A stretch of DNA of 64,000 nt from positions 8,308,001-8,372,000 of the forward strand of contig NZ_CP030073.1 in NCBI RefSeq assembly GCF_003261055.1. The letters run 5' to 3'. The notes below the pieces were generated by a model. The model saw only the letters and a program-made list of their open reading frames with translations, was not told the origin of the DNA and ran no database searches. Source of the stretch: Streptomyces cadmiisoli (GTDB lineage Bacteria > Actinomycetota > Actinomycetes > Streptomycetales > Streptomycetaceae). This document shows, piece by piece, positions 16,829 through 25,638 of this stretch. Position numbers and translations under genes: made by a program. How positions within the stretch are numbered: position 1 is the first letter of the stretch; each line of letters begins with the position of its first letter.

Positions 16829-19800
16829 ATGCGCCAACGCCTGTTCCCCCTCGTCCGAAGACACCTTGTTCCACTCCTGACGTCAGCAGTCCTGGCCGCC
16901 GGTGCCCTGGCCGTCCCGGCGGCCGCAGCCGCTCCCGAGGACATTCCGCCGCAGGAGCCAGGAGTCACGCTGCGCGTGTTCGACGTGCAGACCCCGCTCA
17001 GCGAGTTGTGCACCCTCAAGCCCGGACAGACCCCCAACCACGACAAGCTCATGCCGACGGTCGACTGGTCCACGAGCGCCGAGTTCGGCGGGTTCGAGGA
17101 CCGCTTCGTCACCGAGGCGAGCGGCTACCTGGTGGCACCGCGCGACGGATCGTACGTATTCCGCCTCACCAGCGACGACGGCTCGCGGCTGACCATCGAC
17201 GGCGACACCGTGATCGACCACGACGGGCTGCACGGAGCCGAGCCGAAGGACGGCGTCGTCCACCTCTCCGCCGGCTCGCACCCGCTGCGCATCGACCACT
17301 TCGAGCGCGACGGCGGGCAGCAGCTGCAACTCGCCTGGAAGCCGCCGGGTGAGAGCGACTTCACCGTGGTACCCCGCGAAGCGCTCAGCACGGACGCGGG
17401 CGTGGTCCGCGTGACGGCACCGGGCCGCAAGGAGTGCGAGGCGAGCGGCGACAGCCCCGGCGACGGACTTCCGCTCACCTCCGTGCGCCCCGACCTCACC
17501 CTCACCGACCTGCGCCCCGACGGTTTCGAACCGCAGGTCAGCGGTATGGACTGGCTGCCCGACGGACGTCTGGCGATCAGTACCTGGGGCGGCAGCGACA
17601 ACGTTGCCGGAGAGGTGTACCTGCTGGACAACGTCACCGGTGCCACCAGCCGTGACAAGGTCACCGTCGAGAAGGTGGCGAGCGGGCTGCGCGAGCCCAT
17701 GGGTATCAAGTACGTCGACGGATCCCTGTACGTGTCGCAGAAGCACGAGCTGACCCGGCTGGTCGACCGGGACGGCGACGACGTCACCGACGAGTACCGC
17801 ACCGTCGCCACCTGGCCCTACGGGGGCAACTTCCACGAGTTCGCGTTCGGTCTGCTGTACCGCGACGGGTACTTCTACGTGAACCTCTCCGTCGCCATCG
17901 ACCTCGGCGGCGCGACCACGACCCCGCAGCCGGCTCCCGGCCGCGGCACCACGTACAAGGTCAGCAAGAAGACCGGCACCATCAGCCCGGTTGCCGGTGG
18001 GCTGCGCACACCCAACGGAATCGGGTGGGGACCGGACGGCAGCCTGTTCACCACCGACAACCAGGGTGGCTGGCTCCCCTCGTCGAAGCTGGTGCAGATC
18101 AAGCAGGACCGCTTCTTCAACCACTACACCGAGCCGGCCGGCCCCTTCGAGAAGTCGCCCGTCACCGCACCCGTGCTCTGGCTGCCGCAGAACGAGATCG
18201 CCAACTCCCCGTCCACGCCCCTGTATCTGAAGAAGGGCCAGTTCGCGGGGCAGATGCTGATCGGCGACGTCACCTACGGCGGTCTGCAGCGTGCCTACCT
18301 GGAGAAGGTCAAGGGTGAGTACCAGGGCGCCGTCTTCCGCTACACACAGGGCCTGGAGGCCGGCGTCAACCGCATCAGCCTCGGTCCCGACGGCGCCGTC
18401 TACGTAGGTGGCCTGGGCGCCGACGGCAACTGGGGCCAGGAGGGCAAGCTCAGGTTCGGTCTGCAGAAGCTGACACCCAACGGCGGCAACACCTTCGACA
18501 TCAAGTCCATGCGCGCCGTACCGGGCGGCTTCGACCTGACGTACACGCAGCCGGTGTCCGCCGAGACCGCCGGGCAGCTCGCCGAGCACTACCGCGCCGA
18601 GCAATGGCGCTACACGGCGACCACCGACTACGGAGGTCCGAAGATCGCCGAGCAGCGGCTCGCCGTGCGCTCGGCGACGCTGTCGAAGGACGGCCGCACC
18701 GTCCGGCTGATGCTGGACGGCCTGAAGGCCGGACATGTGGTGCACGTCCGTTCCCCGCGTCCCTTCACCTCCGCGTCCGGTGAGTCCCTGTGGAGCACCG
18801 AGGCCTGGTACACGCTCAACGCCGTGCCCGGCAAGCAGCCGCCCCCGGCGACGCTGTACGAGGCCGAGGAGGCGCGCCTGGCCGGCAAGGCCGGGATCAA
18901 CACCGACCACGTCGGCTACTCCGGCAGCGGATTCGTCGACCGGTACGCGATCGAGGGCAAGGTCGCCACGACCTTCGACGTGACGGTGCCGAAGTCGGGC
19001 ACCTACGACGTGAACCTGCGCTACTCCAACGGCCCCAACCCGTTCCAGGGCACCAAATCCCTCTCCCTGTACGCCAACGGGAAGAAGCTGCGGCAGACGC
19101 AACTGCCGTCCACCGGCGACTGGGACTCCTGGTCCACCCGGACCGAGAGCCTGACCCTGCGCGCGGGCAGCAACGAGATCTCGTACCGGTACGACCCCGG
19201 CGACACCGGCCACGTCAACCTCGACCTGATCACCGTGCGCCCGCACGGCGCCCAGGTGAACCTCTTCGACGGGACGGCGGACTCGCAGGCTCAGTGGCAG
19301 CACACGGACGGCCGGCGCCTGGCATGGCCGCTGGCCGAGGAGAAGTCGATGGAGGTGTGCTGCGGCGACATCCGCACCAAGGACGCCTACCAGGACTTCG
19401 CCCTGCACGTGGAGTTCCGCGTGCCGCTGCTGCCCCCGGACGTGACCGGGCAGGACCGAGGCAACAGCGGCATCTTCGTCCAGGACCGCTACGAGCTCCA
19501 GATTCTCGACTCCTACGGTGACATCTCCCTCGACACGAACGAGGCCGGGGCGTTCTACCTGAAGAAGGCGCCCGACGTGAACGCGGCCACGGCGCCCGAG
19601 ACCTGGCAGACGTACGACATCGAGTTCCGTGCGGCCCGATTCGACGACGACGGCAACAAGACCGCCGACGCCCGGGTGACGGTCGTGTGGAACGGCAAGA
19701 AGGTGCATGACGACGTCGCCCTCGACGGGCCGACCGCCTCCGGCCGGTCGGAGACGCCCGCCGCGGGTGCGATCCGGTTGCAGGACCACGGCAACAAGGT

Positions 19801-19837
19801 CCGCTTCCGCAACGTCTGGGTGCGGCCGCTGCAGTGA
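16829..19837 (+). CDS. Large secreted protein: PA14, beta-propeller, CBM and 3-keto-disaccharide hydrolase-like domains
   Basis: A 1,002-residue exported protein starting at ATG 16829 behind CAGGAGGACCA. A signal peptide occupies residues 1-32 (MRQRLFPLVRRHL, then a hydrophobic core to VPAAAAA). A PA14-type domain follows to about 190 (ASGYLVAPRDGSYVFRLTSD, then SRLTIDGDTVIDHDGLHG). About 215-650 is a glucose/sorbosone-dehydrogenase-like beta-propeller (GMDWLPDGRLAISTWGGSDN, NGIGWGPDGSLFTTDNQGGW). Near 670-805 comes a CBM6/35-like module (LYEAEEARLAG, YSGSGFVDRY). From 808 to the end is a DUF1080/3-keto-disaccharide hydrolase-type jelly roll (VNLFDGTADSQAQWQ, GNSGIFVQDRYELQILDSYG). It plausibly binds and processes plant or microbial saccharides. 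A terminator follows at 19859-19894. Confidence 0.88.
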   Translation: MRQRLFPLVRRHLVPLLTSAVLAAGALAVPAAAAAPEDIPPQEPGVTLRVFDVQTPLSELCTLKPGQTPNHDKLMPTVDWSTSAEFGGFEDRFVTEASGYLVAPRDGSYVFRLTSDDGSRLTIDGDTVIDHDGLHGAEPKDGVVHLSAGSHPLRIDHFERDGGQQLQLAWKPPGESDFTVVPREALSTDAGVVRVTAPGRKECEASGDSPGDGLPLTSVRPDLTLTDLRPDGFEPQVSGMDWLPDGRLAISTWGGSDNVAGEVYLLDNVTGATSRDKVTVEKVASGLREPMGIKYVDGSLYVSQKHELTRLVDRDGDDVTDEYRTVATWPYGGNFHEFAFGLLYRDGYFYVNLSVAIDLGGATTTPQPAPGRGTTYKVSKKTGTISPVAGGLRTPNGIGWGPDGSLFTTDNQGGWLPSSKLVQIKQDRFFNHYTEPAGPFEKSPVTAPVLWLPQNEIANSPSTPLYLKKGQFAGQMLIGDVTYGGLQRAYLEKVKGEYQGAVFRYTQGLEAGVNRISLGPDGAVYVGGLGADGNWGQEGKLRFGLQKLTPNGGNTFDIKSMRAVPGGFDLTYTQPVSAETAGQLAEHYRAEQWRYTATTDYGGPKIAEQRLAVRSATLSKDGRTVRLMLDGLKAGHVVHVRSPRPFTSASGESLWSTEAWYTLNAVPGKQPPPATLYEAEEARLAGKAGINTDHVGYSGSGFVDRYAIEGKVATTFDVTVPKSGTYDVNLRYSNGPNPFQGTKSLSLYANGKKLRQTQLPSTGDWDSWSTRTESLTLRAGSNEISYRYDPGDTGHVNLDLITVRPHGAQVNLFDGTADSQAQWQHTDGRRLAWPLAEEKSMEVCCGDIRTKDAYQDFALHVEFRVPLLPPDVTGQDRGNSGIFVQDRYELQILDSYGDISLDTNEAGAFYLKKAPDVNAATAPETWQTYDIEFRAARFDDDGNKTADARVTVVWNGKKVHDDVALDGPTASGRSETPAAGAIRLQDHGNKVRFRNVWVRPLQ

Positions 19838-19858
19838 GCCGCTGACGCACCGCACAGG

Positions 19859-19894
19859 GCCTGGGGCCGACGGCAGGAGCCGTCGGCCCCAGGC
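19859..19894 (+). terminator. 16-bp hairpin terminator
   Basis: Arms 19859-19874 and 19879-19894 (GCCTGGGGCCGACGGC and its complement) pair perfectly around the loop AGGA, 21 bases after the stop of the secreted protein. Confidence 0.75.
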
Positions 19895-20000
19895 GCATGC
19901 GGCGTCCCTGGTTCCCCGACCGCACAGGTTCACCTGGTCGATGAATGGGGGAGACCGGATCGGCTCACGACGCGGAGCGCAGCCCGATACCGTGCACGCC

Positions 20001-20798
20001 GTGATCAACTCGAATGCGAGCCATGACGATGCCGAGATCGCGGTAGCCGCGGTGCGCGCCGGGGCGGAGGTGGTGCGCGCCAGGTACGGGCAGCGGCTGA
20101 CCCGCATCGACAAAGGTGCGGGGGATTTCGCCACCGACGCCGATGTCGCGGCTGAGGAAGCGATCCTCGACGTGATCCGTGCGGCTCGGCCCGGGGACGC
20201 GGTGCACGGTGAGGAGGGCGGCCGGCGGGGTGCGGATGACGCGGCGCGCCAGTGGTTGGTGGATCCCTTGTGCGGCACCCTCAACTATGCGGTCGGCCAC
20301 ATGCTGGTCGCCGTCAACGTGGCACTGCGCGGCGGTCCGGCCGCGGTGGCCGATCCGTTCACCGGCGAGGTGTTCTTCACCGACGGCGAGAACGCCTGGG
20401 TGCGGGGCGACGAGGGCGACACACCGCTGGCGCCGACCGCTGCGACCAAGCTGGTCGACGTGAACCTGGACGCGCCCTTCCCGAGCGCGCCCGGATTCCG
20501 GGCCGTGGACCTGCTCGCTCACCCCGGGTTCGTCGCCCGGTTCCGGCCTCGGGTCGTGTCCACGACGCTGGCGCTGGCCTGGGTCGCCACCGGCAGCCGT
20601 GCCGCATACGTCACCGATGGCGGTGATCTGACCGGGAGCGTTCACTTCGCCGCCGGAATCGCTCTGTGCCGGGACGCCGGCTGTGTCGTCACCGGGGTCG
20701 ACGGAGCTCCCGTCGGACAGGCGGGCCGCGGGCTCCTCGTGGCCGCGGACGCCGAGACCCACGGTCTGCTGCTGTCGATGATCCGTGGGCGGGGCTGA
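20001..20798 (+). CDS. Inositol monophosphatase-like protein with altered metal site
   Basis: A 265-residue member of the IMPase superfamily, which removes phosphate from sugar or inositol phosphates using Mg ions. GAGDFATDADVAAEEAI near residue 35 and AVHGEEGGR near 70 match the first metal motifs. The second, normally DPxDGTxNF, reads WLVDPLCGTLNY near 85-96, so the second aspartate is Cys. The third, usually (W/L)DxAA, is weak (VTGVDGAPVG). The start is uncertain: GTG 20001, GTG 19992 and ATG 19941 are all in frame and none has a strong ribosome site. Activity on phosphate esters is in doubt; it may have a modified substrate or a non-enzymatic role. Confidence 0.8.
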   Translation: MINSNASHDDAEIAVAAVRAGAEVVRARYGQRLTRIDKGAGDFATDADVAAEEAILDVIRAARPGDAVHGEEGGRRGADDAARQWLVDPLCGTLNYAVGHMLVAVNVALRGGPAAVADPFTGEVFFTDGENAWVRGDEGDTPLAPTAATKLVDVNLDAPFPSAPGFRAVDLLAHPGFVARFRPRVVSTTLALAWVATGSRAAYVTDGGDLTGSVHFAAGIALCRDAGCVVTGVDGAPVGQAGRGLLVAADAETHGLLLSMIRGRG

Positions 20799-20903
20799 CG
20801 CCGTGACCTCGTGATTTCCGGCGCGCCGAGCGGAGCCCGGGCCTGATGTGGTCGGTACCGGCGTCCCTTGACAACGGGTGGCGCCACACGTGAGCCTGGC
20901 ACA

Positions 20904-20927
20904 GCCGGTGGGAACGTTCCCACCGGC
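20904..20927 (+). promoter_or_regulatory. LacI-type operator upstream of the oxidoreductase
   Basis: A perfect 24-bp palindrome with core TGGGAACGTTCCCA at 20909-20922, immediately before the ribosome site of the Gfo/Idh/MocA gene. It is the same as the operator at 27051-27064 beside the LacI gene. Confidence 0.75.
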
Positions 20928-20947
20928 CCGCAACAGGAGGAACGCAC

Positions 20948-21937
20948 GTGCACGACCGCTCCATCAGATGGGGAATCCTCGCGACGGGGCCCATGGCCGC
21001 AGCATTCACCGAGGACCTGCGCACGATTCCCGGAGCGGACGTCGTCGCCGTCGGCTCCCGCTCCCAGGACTCCGCGCAGGCCTTCGCCGACCGGTTCGCG
21101 ATCCCCCGTGCCTACGGCAGCTGGCAGGAGCTGGCGGACGACCCCGACATCGACGTCGTCTACGTCGCCACGCCGCACGCACATCATCTGGCCGCCGCCA
21201 CCGTCTGCCTCGAAGGCGGCAAGGCCGTCCTGTGCGAGAAGCCGTTCGCGCTCAGTCGCGCCCAGACCGAGTCCATGATCGCCACAGCCGGGGACTGCTC
21301 CCTGTTCCTGATGGAAGGCATGTGGACGTTCGTCAATCCACTGGTCCGCCGTGCCCAGGAGATGATCGGCGACGGCATGATCGGTGAAGTCGTCTCCGTG
21401 CGTGCCGAATTCTCCTCGCGGGCTCCGGTCGTGCCGGGGAGCAGGCTGCGCGACCCGGCGGCCGGGGGCGGCGCGCTGCTCGACATCGGCACCTATCCGG
21501 TCTCGTTCGCCCATCTGTTCCTGGGCGCCCCGGACCATGTCTCGGCGTGGGCACACCTCAACGACGCGGGCGTGGACGAGAGCACGGCCATGGTGCTGGG
21601 ATACGACGGCGGAGCGATGGCCGTGCTGTCCTGCTCCCTGGCGTTCGGCAGCGCCAACGGCGCCGTGGTGTACGGCACTGAGGGCCGTATCGAGTTCCCG
21701 TCCGCCTTCTACAACCCCCGGCAGCTCGTGCTCCACCGCGACGGACGGGAGCCGAGGGTCGTGGAGGCGGAACCCCAACTGGGCAACGGCTACGGCTTCC
21801 AGGCCGAGGAAGTCATGAGCTGTCTGCGCGAGAAGAAGACCGAGTCCGCGCTCGTTCCACTCCGGACCAGCCTGGACGTGATGAGCACGCTCGACCGGGT
21901 CCGTGAACTCGTCGGAGTCCGCTACCCCGGCGAGTGA
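20948..21937 (+). CDS. Gfo/Idh/MocA family oxidoreductase
   Basis: A 329-residue NAD(P)-dependent sugar or polyol dehydrogenase of the two-domain Gfo/Idh/MocA family. The Rossmann N-terminus reads IRWGILATGPMAAAFTEDL (residues about 6-24), with Thr-Gly-Pro in the nucleotide loop. The conserved lysine is in AVLCEKPFALS near 96, and GGGALLDIGTYPVSFAHLF near 175 holds the Asp and the position usually occupied by the second catalytic residue. The start is GTG 20948 behind CAGGAGGAACGCAC. The LacI-type operator 20904-20927 just upstream links it to the beta-glucosidase/ABC locus, so the enzyme probably acts on the sugar released there or a derivative. Confidence 0.92.
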   Translation: MHDRSIRWGILATGPMAAAFTEDLRTIPGADVVAVGSRSQDSAQAFADRFAIPRAYGSWQELADDPDIDVVYVATPHAHHLAAATVCLEGGKAVLCEKPFALSRAQTESMIATAGDCSLFLMEGMWTFVNPLVRRAQEMIGDGMIGEVVSVRAEFSSRAPVVPGSRLRDPAAGGGALLDIGTYPVSFAHLFLGAPDHVSAWAHLNDAGVDESTAMVLGYDGGAMAVLSCSLAFGSANGAVVYGTEGRIEFPSAFYNPRQLVLHRDGREPRVVEAEPQLGNGYGFQAEEVMSCLREKKTESALVPLRTSLDVMSTLDRVRELVGVRYPGE

Positions 21938-21945
21938 GGGGACGA

Positions 21946-21975
21946 GAGCACGGTCGGCGTGAGCCGACCGTGCTC
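21946..21975 (+). terminator. Hairpin after the oxidoreductase gene
   Basis: A perfect 13-bp stem (arms 21946-21958 and 21963-21975, GAGCACGGTCGGC and complement) with a GTGA loop, nine bases after the stop. Confidence 0.7.
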
Positions 21976-22001
21976 GGCGTGTGCGCGGTCCGAGGAGGGG
22001 A

Positions 22002-22056
22002 AAAGCCGATGGGCCGACGAGCGGTGTGACACCGCCTTCGTCGGCCCATCGGCTTT
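22002..22056 (-). terminator. Long hairpin ending the beta-glucosidase operon
   Basis: A perfect 19-bp stem (arms 22002-22020 and 22038-22056, beginning AAAGCCGATGGGCC) encloses a small 5-bp hairpin. It starts five bases beyond the stop of the minus-strand glucosidase gene and ends in TTT/AAA, so it can serve both strands. Confidence 0.75.
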
Positions 22057-22060
22057 CGCG

Positions 22061-23521
22061 TCAGCCCTTCGCGGCGCTGGGCGCGGGCAGCAGGCCCGTC
22101 CGGGCGACAGCGCTGTACCAGCGGGCGCTGGCCTTGGGGATGCGCTTGCCGGTGGGGTAGTCGACGTAGACCGCACCGAAGCGCTTGCTGTATCCGTAGC
22201 CCCACTCGAAGTTGTCGAGCAGGGACCACAGGAAGTAGCCACGGACGTCGACGCCGGCCTCGATCGCACGGTGCACGGCCGCGAGGTGGCCCTGCAGGTA
22301 GTCGATCCGGTCGGGGTCGTTGACGTTGCCCTCGGGGTCGACGTAGTCGTCGAAGGCGGCGCCGTTCTCGGTGATCATGAGGGGCATCTGCGGGAAGTCG
22401 CCCTTGACTCGCACCAGCAGGTCGTACAGGCCGGTGGGGTCGACGGCCCAGCCCATCGCGGTGGTGCTGCCCGGAGGCAGGTGGAACGTGACGTCGTCGG
22501 CGGCCGGCCAGGGGCTGTGCTCGCTCTTGCCGTGGCCGTCGGAGCCGTGGCTCGTCCCGGACGCACCGCCCGAGACCAGCGTCGGCGTGTAGTAGTTGAC
22601 GCCGAGGAAGTCCAGCGGCTGGCGGATCTCCTTGAGGTCACCGTCCTGGACGAAGGACCAGTCCGTCAGCGACGCCGTGTCCCGCAGCAGGTCCTCCGGG
22701 TAGGCGCCCTGGAGCATCGGACCGGTGAAGACACGGTTGGCCAGCGCGTCGATCCGGCGGGCGGCGTCGACGTCCTGCGCGTCGTCGGTGAACGGCCGCA
22801 CGTGGTGGATGTTGAGCGTGACCGAGACCTGCGCGTCGGACGGCAGGTTCGCGCGGAGGGCCTGGACGGCCTTGCCGTGACCGAGGTTCAGGTGGTGAGC
22901 CGCCCGCAGCGCGGCCACCGGGTCGGTGCGACCCGGCGCGTGGACACCGGAGGAGTAGCCGAGGAACGCGCTGCACCAGGGCTCGTTCAGCGTGATCCAG
23001 GTCCGCACCCGGTCGCCCAGTGCCTCGGCAGCCAGGCCCGCGTACTCGGCGAAGCGCTCCGCGGTGACGCGCTCGGGCCAGCCGCCCGCGTCCTCGAGCT
23101 CCTGCGGAAGGTCCCAGTGGTAGAGCGTGGCGACGGGCTGGATGTTCTTCTCCAGCAGCTCGTCCGCGAGCTTGCGGTAGAAGTCCAGACCCTTCTGCAC
23201 GCTCGGGCCGCGGCCCGTCGGCTGGACGCGGGGCCAGGCGATGGAGAAGCGGTACGCGCCCACGCCGAGGTCGGCCATGATGGCGACGTCCTCGCGCCAG
23301 CGGTGGTAGTGGTCGGTGGCGGTGTCGCCGGTGTCACCGTTGCGCACCTTGCCCGGGGTGCGGGAGTAGGTGTCCCAGATGGAGGGGGTGCGGCCGTCCA
23401 GGGTGGCGGCGCCCTCGATCTGGTAGGCGGCGGTGGCGGTGCCCCAGGTGAACGACGGGGGGAACGAGAGTGCGGCGGGTGCCTCGGACGGGGACAGGTC
23501 ATGTCCAGCGGCGATTACCAC
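22061..23521 (-). CDS. GH1 family beta-glucosidase
   Basis: A cytoplasmic retaining glycosidase of 486 residues that should hydrolyse beta-linked disaccharides or oligosaccharides brought in by the adjacent transporter. GH1 landmarks are complete: [15 protein letters not shown] near 24-38, acid/base Glu in [12 protein letters not shown] near 178, nucleophile Glu in [12 protein letters not shown] near 385, and [18 protein letters not shown] near 430. The start is GTG 23521, behind GGAAGGACCCTC. It is the last gene of the operon binding protein, permease, permease, glucosidase, reading leftward; this is the order of the cellobiose cebEFG-bglC loci of streptomycetes. Cellobiose is therefore likely but not certain. 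Confidence 0.95.
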   Translation of the reverse strand: MVIAAGHDLSPSEAPAALSFPPSFTWGTATAAYQIEGAATLDGRTPSIWDTYSRTPGKVRNGDTGDTATDHYHRWREDVAIMADLGVGAYRFSIAWPRVQPTGRGPSVQKGLDFYRKLADELLEKNIQPVATLYHWDLPQELEDAGGWPERVTAERFAEYAGLAAEALGDRVRTWITLNEPWCSAFLGYSSGVHAPGRTDPVAALRAAHHLNLGHGKAVQALRANLPSDAQVSVTLNIHHVRPFTDDAQDVDAARRIDALANRVFTGPMLQGAYPEDLLRDTASLTDWSFVQDGDLKEIRQPLDFLGVNYYTPTLVSGGASGTSHGSDGHGKSEHSPWPAADDVTFHLPPGSTTAMGWAVDPTGLYDLLVRVKGDFPQMPLMITENGAAFDDYVDPEGNVNDPDRIDYLQGHLAAVHRAIEAGVDVRGYFLWSLLDNFEWGYGYSKRFGAVYVDYPTGKRIPKASARWYSAVARTGLLPAPSAAKG

Positions 23522-23598
23522 GAGGGTCCTTCCGGAAGTGCAGTCAACAAGTGGGGGAGGGGGAGAGGAAGAAGGGGCACGGCGAACGCGGGGTCGCC

Positions 23599-24510
23599 CT
23601 AGCCCTTGACCGCTCCCTGCATGATGCCGCCGACGATCTGGCGTCCGAAGACGATGAACATCGCGAGCAGGGGGAGGGTGCCGAGCAGCGCACCGGCCAT
23701 GATCAGGGACTGGTCGCGGACATAACCTGCGCTGAGCTGGGTGAGCGCGACGGGGACCGTCGGGTTGGTCATGTCCAGGACGATGAACGGCCAGAAGAAG
23801 TCGTTCCAGGCGTGCACGAACGTGATCATGAACAGGACCGCCATCGCGGGCCGTGCGACCGGCAGGACGATGCTCCAGAAGATGCGCAGCGAGTGCGCGC
23901 CGTCCACTCGGCCGGCTTCGATGAGTTCGTCGGGTAGCGCGTCGGCCAGATACTGGCGCATGAAGAAGACGCCTACCGCGCTGACCAGTGTCGGGAAGAT
24001 GACGGCGGGCAGCTTCTGGCCCCAGCCCAGGTCGGTCATCAGCAGGAACAGCGGCACGACCGCGAGCTGCGGCGGCACCAGCATCGTTCCGATGACCAGC
24101 GTGAGAGCGATGTTGCGGCCCTTGAAGCGCAGCTTGGCGAAGGCGAAACCGGCGAGCGTGGCGAACAGGACCGTGGACGTGGCGATGGTGCCCGCCACGA
24201 TCATGCTGTTCACCATGGCCTTGCCCAGCGCCGCGTCCTGCCAGGCCTTGCCCAGGTTCTCGAACAGGTGCGGACCGGGCAGGAAGGGCGGCGGGGTCTG
24301 CGTCACACGCGTGTTGTCAGTGGACGCCGCCACCATCGTCCAGTACAGCGGGAAGATCGACAGTACTGCCGCGACGGCGAGCAGGATGTAGGTGGCGGGA
24401 CCCGCGTGGTGCTGGCGCCCCGCGCCGACCCGCCCGGGTATCCGGAGGCGGCGCTTGCTGGGCGAGGTCCGTGTCACGTCCTGGCGGGCTTGGAGGGTGT
24501 CGGTGGTCAT
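23599..24510 (-). CDS. Sugar ABC transporter permease (MalG/CebG-like)
   Basis: An inner-membrane permease of 303 residues for a CUT1-type sugar importer. There are six hydrophobic segments. The ATPase-contact EAA loop is [20 protein letters not shown] near 190-210. The start is ATG 24510, with CAGGAG nine bases upstream; an ATG at 24519 is too close to that site. It lies 16 bp after the first permease gene and precedes the glucosidase. No ATPase is encoded here, as is usual for streptomycete CUT1 systems that share the MsiK ATPase. Confidence 0.93.
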   Translation of the reverse strand: MTTDTLQARQDVTRTSPSKRRLRIPGRVGAGRQHHAGPATYILLAVAAVLSIFPLYWTMVAASTDNTRVTQTPPPFLPGPHLFENLGKAWQDAALGKAMVNSMIVAGTIATSTVLFATLAGFAFAKLRFKGRNIALTLVIGTMLVPPQLAVVPLFLLMTDLGWGQKLPAVIFPTLVSAVGVFFMRQYLADALPDELIEAGRVDGAHSLRIFWSIVLPVARPAMAVLFMITFVHAWNDFFWPFIVLDMTNPTVPVALTQLSAGYVRDQSLIMAGALLGTLPLLAMFIVFGRQIVGGIMQGAVKG

Positions 24511-24526
24511 GATGGGCATCTCCTGG

Positions 24527-25543
24527 TCAGGACGAGCGCGCCGCGAGCCGCTTGAGCAGGCGCTGAACGGCGAAGATGAGGATGAGCAGCAGGAACATCG
24601 CCCACGCCACCGTGGCCGCACGGCCCATCTGGTAGTTCTTCCAGCCCTCCTCGTAGAGCAGCAGTCCGAGGGTCTGGTACTGGTTGTCCGCTCCACCGGT
24701 GATGCCGTTCGGCCCCTGGCCGAAGATGAGGGGCTCGCCGAAGAGCTGCGTGGAGCCGATCGTGGAGAGCACGATCGTGAAGACGATCGTGGGCCGGATA
24801 CCGGGAATGGTGACCTTCAGGAACTGCTGCCAGCGCGAGGCGCCGTCGATCGCGGCGGCCTCGTAGCGGTCCAGCGGGATCGCCTGCATGGCCGCCAGGT
24901 ACAGCAGGGCGTTGTAGCCGGTCCAGCGCCAGATGACGATCGTGGAGATCGCGAACTGCGCCGCCCACTTGTTGCCCTCCCAGTCGACGTTGTCGACACC
25001 GATCAGGCTCAGCATCCAGTTGATCATGCCGAAGTCGCGCTCGAAGAGCATCGTGAACACGAGCGCCGCGGCACCCACCGACGTCGCGTACGGCGTCAGG
25101 GCGGCCACGCGGAAGAACGTCGATCCGCGCAACCGGTAGTTGAGGAGGTGCGCGAGTCCGAGCGCCATGAGCAGCTGCGGAACGGCGGAGAGCACACCGA
25201 TGGTGAAGGTGTTGCCCAGGGCGTTCCAGAAGCGGTCGTCCTTCGCCAGTTCGATGAAGTTGTCGAACCCCACCCACTCCATGAGGTCCATGGAGGCGAG
25301 TTCGGCGCGGTGCAGCGAGATCCAGGCCGTGTAGATGAGGGGGTAAAGGCTGAATGCGGCGAAGACGACGAAGAACGGGCCGATGAAGGCGTACGGTGCC
25401 CCCTTCACGTCCAGGCGGTGGAGGACTGTGCTCCACCGGTTGTTCTTCGTTGTCTGCTGGCGCCCGCCGCCGGGTCGGGCAGGGCCGGCCGGCTCTTTGG
25501 TGGGCCGATCGCCGGCCGCCGCAGGTGAGGTCTGAGTGGCCAC
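24527..25543 (-). CDS. Sugar ABC transporter permease (MalF/CebF-like)
   Basis: A 338-residue inner-membrane partner of the downstream permease. A cytoplasmic N-terminal tail rich in Pro and Lys (about 45 residues) precedes six hydrophobic segments, beginning APYAFIGPFFVVFAAFSLYP. The EAA loop is DRYEAAAIDGASRWQQFLKV near 215-234. The start is ATG 25543. A strong hairpin at 25587-25622 separates it from the binding-protein gene, which should lower permease synthesis relative to the binding protein. Both permeases read like a disaccharide/oligosaccharide system. Confidence 0.94.
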   Translation of the reverse strand: MATQTSPAAAGDRPTKEPAGPARPGGGRQQTTKNNRWSTVLHRLDVKGAPYAFIGPFFVVFAAFSLYPLIYTAWISLHRAELASMDLMEWVGFDNFIELAKDDRFWNALGNTFTIGVLSAVPQLLMALGLAHLLNYRLRGSTFFRVAALTPYATSVGAAALVFTMLFERDFGMINWMLSLIGVDNVDWEGNKWAAQFAISTIVIWRWTGYNALLYLAAMQAIPLDRYEAAAIDGASRWQQFLKVTIPGIRPTIVFTIVLSTIGSTQLFGEPLIFGQGPNGITGGADNQYQTLGLLLYEEGWKNYQMGRAATVAWAMFLLLILIFAVQRLLKRLAARSS

Positions 25544-25586
25544 CAGGGGTCCTTACGTGAAAGGTGATCGGGCTGGGTGTGCCTCA

Positions 25587-25622
25587 GCGGCCGGCGCGCA
25601 CGCGCAGGTGCGCGCCGGCCGC
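25587..25622 (-). promoter_or_regulatory. Intercistronic hairpin between binding-protein and permease genes
   Basis: A perfect 15-bp stem (arms 25587-25601 and 25608-25622, GCGGCCGGCGCGCAC and complement) lies 16 bases after the binding-protein stop and 43 before the permease start. It likely acts as a partial terminator or RNA stabiliser to favour binding-protein output. Confidence 0.6.
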
Positions 25623-25638
25623 CGAAGCTCGGGGCACG

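Noticed and set aside
16883..20284. A very long minus-strand open frame opposite the secreted four-module protein
   Set aside because: It is an antisense shadow produced by the high G/C third positions of the real gene; the plus-strand frame has a signal peptide, ribosome site and recognisable domains.
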